A stretch of 6,002 nt of DNA from positions 9,520 to 15,521 of the forward strand of contig PLEQ01000209.1 of the NCBI GenBank assembly GCA_003136475.1, read 5' to 3'. This DNA comes from Deltaproteobacteria bacterium. Lineage in GTDB: Bacteria > Bdellovibrionota_B > Oligoflexia > Oligoflexales > Bog-1112. The notes beneath the pieces are model-generated. The model was not told the DNA's origin. It saw nothing but the letters and a program-made list of their open reading frames with translations, and ran no database searches. The position numbers were made by a program, and so were the translations under genes. Positions 5,288 to 6,002 of the stretch are shown piece by piece (within the stretch, counting starts at the first letter, position 1; every line of letters starts with the position of its first letter).

Positions 5288-6002
5288 CGGAAGCTCAACA
5301 AGATTTAGGCGCGTTTCTTTAAGATAGATCCGATAGAAGCGGCCCGCATCATAAGTGAGGCAATTAGGCTTGTCCCAACTGTCGAGGCAGAAAATGCGTG
5401 GTTTCCCAGTCCCGTCTTTAACATCATAAGGAACATGAAAATGTCCCACGACTCCAAAATCGGCGCCCCTTGTTTTCGCCCATTGGGTGATGCTTGCCAC
5501 TATAGCTTTGTGCGCGATCTGTCGCGAGTAGCCTCGCTTTCTTGATCTTGCCGAAATACTAAGAGCGCAACGGTCCAAAATTGCTTGAGGCATTCGTAGG
5601 GCAATGAGCCTAACGAGGCGCGAGCGAATGAACTGCGTGTAAAGGCGATAATGCCAAGGTGCTCTAAGGAGATCGCCATGAGCCAGCACTAAAGAATTGC
5701 CGTTAGAGAGCTTGAGTTTCAAATCAAGCTCGGTTACAAATTCAATGCTTGGCCAGGGAAGAGAACGCATAAGAAATTCATGGTTGCCTTCCACGAAATA
5801 GACTTTGACTCCGAGCTGAGCGATACGTGTCAGAGCGTGCCCGATGGGCGCGAATTTTTCTTGAAAATAAGGCGAGTAGCCGACGCAAAAATCAAAAATA
5901 TCCCCTAGCAGCACAAGGTAGCGGACATTCGCGGTTTCGAGTCGAGATAAGAGATGGAGAAGCAGTCGACCGCGTTCGTCGTCTGTAGTTCGTAGATGAA
6001 CG
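5282..6002 (-). CDS. lpxH: LpxH-like UDP-2,3-diacylglucosamine diphosphatase (calcineurin-type phosphoesterase), 5' end outside window
   Basis: LpxH cleaves UDP-2,3-diacylglucosamine to lipid X and UMP at the inner membrane, a step in lipid A synthesis. The frame is open to the window edge with no stop. The visible 239 residues begin VHLRTTDDERGRLLLHLL, so the coding sequence extends beyond GTG 5914 and the aspartate of the metal-binding DxH motif is just outside. Metallophosphoesterase motifs appear in order (numbered from the first visible residue): LLGDIFD (31-37), GNHE (72-75; nt 5788-5777), LAHGD (106-110) and GHFH (186-189; nt 5446-5435). The helical insertion YRLYTQFIRSRLVRLIALRMP, then SARSRKRGY, resembles the lipid-binding cap region of LpxH. 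Visible length plus the missing start gives about 245-250 residues; E. coli LpxH has 240. LpxH has GNHD where this has GNHE, a common variant among related phosphoesterases, so a different nucleotide or lipid substrate remains possible. Confidence 0.85.
   Translation of the reverse strand, partial: VHLRTTDDERGRLLLHLLSRLETANVRYLVLLGDIFDFCVGYSPYFQEKFAPIGHALTRIAQLGVKVYFVEGNHEFLMRSLPWPSIEFVTELDLKLKLSNGNSLVLAHGDLLRAPWHYRLYTQFIRSRLVRLIALRMPQAILDRCALSISARSRKRGYSRQIAHKAIVASITQWAKTRGADFGVVGHFHVPYDVKDGTGKPRIFCLDSWDKPNCLTYDAGRFYRIYLKETRLNLVELPS

Noticed and set aside
5240..5330. Searched for a shared bidirectional terminator at the convergent gene ends
   Set aside because: Only a repeated AAGCTC in direct orientation was seen, with no stable stem and T-tract.

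Overview
The window (about 48-50% G+C by eye) looks like chromosomal DNA from a motile Gram-negative bacterium of the deltaproteobacterial/Bdellovibrionota type. The reasons are a flbD-motA-motB stator cluster, a MotB N-terminus of the KCPEFENHERWLVSYADMLT style common in that group, a Sec-exported TPR protein, and an LpxH-type phosphoesterase, which implies lipid A synthesis. The taxonomic call is an inference from gene content, not from a search.

Layout. Positions 1-274 (minus strand) carry the 5' end of prfB (release factor 2). It includes an intact programmed +1 frameshift site: a GGAGG Shine-Dalgarno-like element, a 3-nt spacer, then CTT TGA C. The first 24 codons therefore lie in one frame and the rest in another. 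A 170-bp divergent intergenic region (275-444) separates prfB from a plus-strand operon and holds a plausible sigma-70 promoter. The operon is flbD/swrD (445-639, TTG start), motA (659-1414), motB (1476-2273, TTG start) and a 781-residue exported TPR protein (2273-4618, GTG start, overlapping the motB stop by one base). A 189-bp intergenic region (4619-4807) contains two small hairpins, a weak promoter candidate and an 11-bp palindrome. It is followed by a 159-residue winged-helix protein (4808-5287). The minus-strand LpxH-like gene (5282 to beyond 6002) runs tail-to-tail into it with a 6-bp overlap, and its 5' end lies outside the window.

How the genes work together. MotA and MotB form the ion-driven stator of the flagellar motor. 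FlbD/SwrD is a small cytoplasmic protein that in Bacillus raises stator-generated power. The exported TPR protein is translationally linked to MotB and would sit in the periplasm, where MotB's peptidoglycan-binding domain lies. By position, size and architecture it resembles the PflA-type stator scaffold of Campylobacter-type high-torque motors. This is the most interesting hypothesis in the window but it is unproven. prfB, the winged-helix gene and the lpxH-like gene are separate transcription units with housekeeping or unknown roles. I see no mobile elements, CRISPR arrays, tRNAs or rRNAs.
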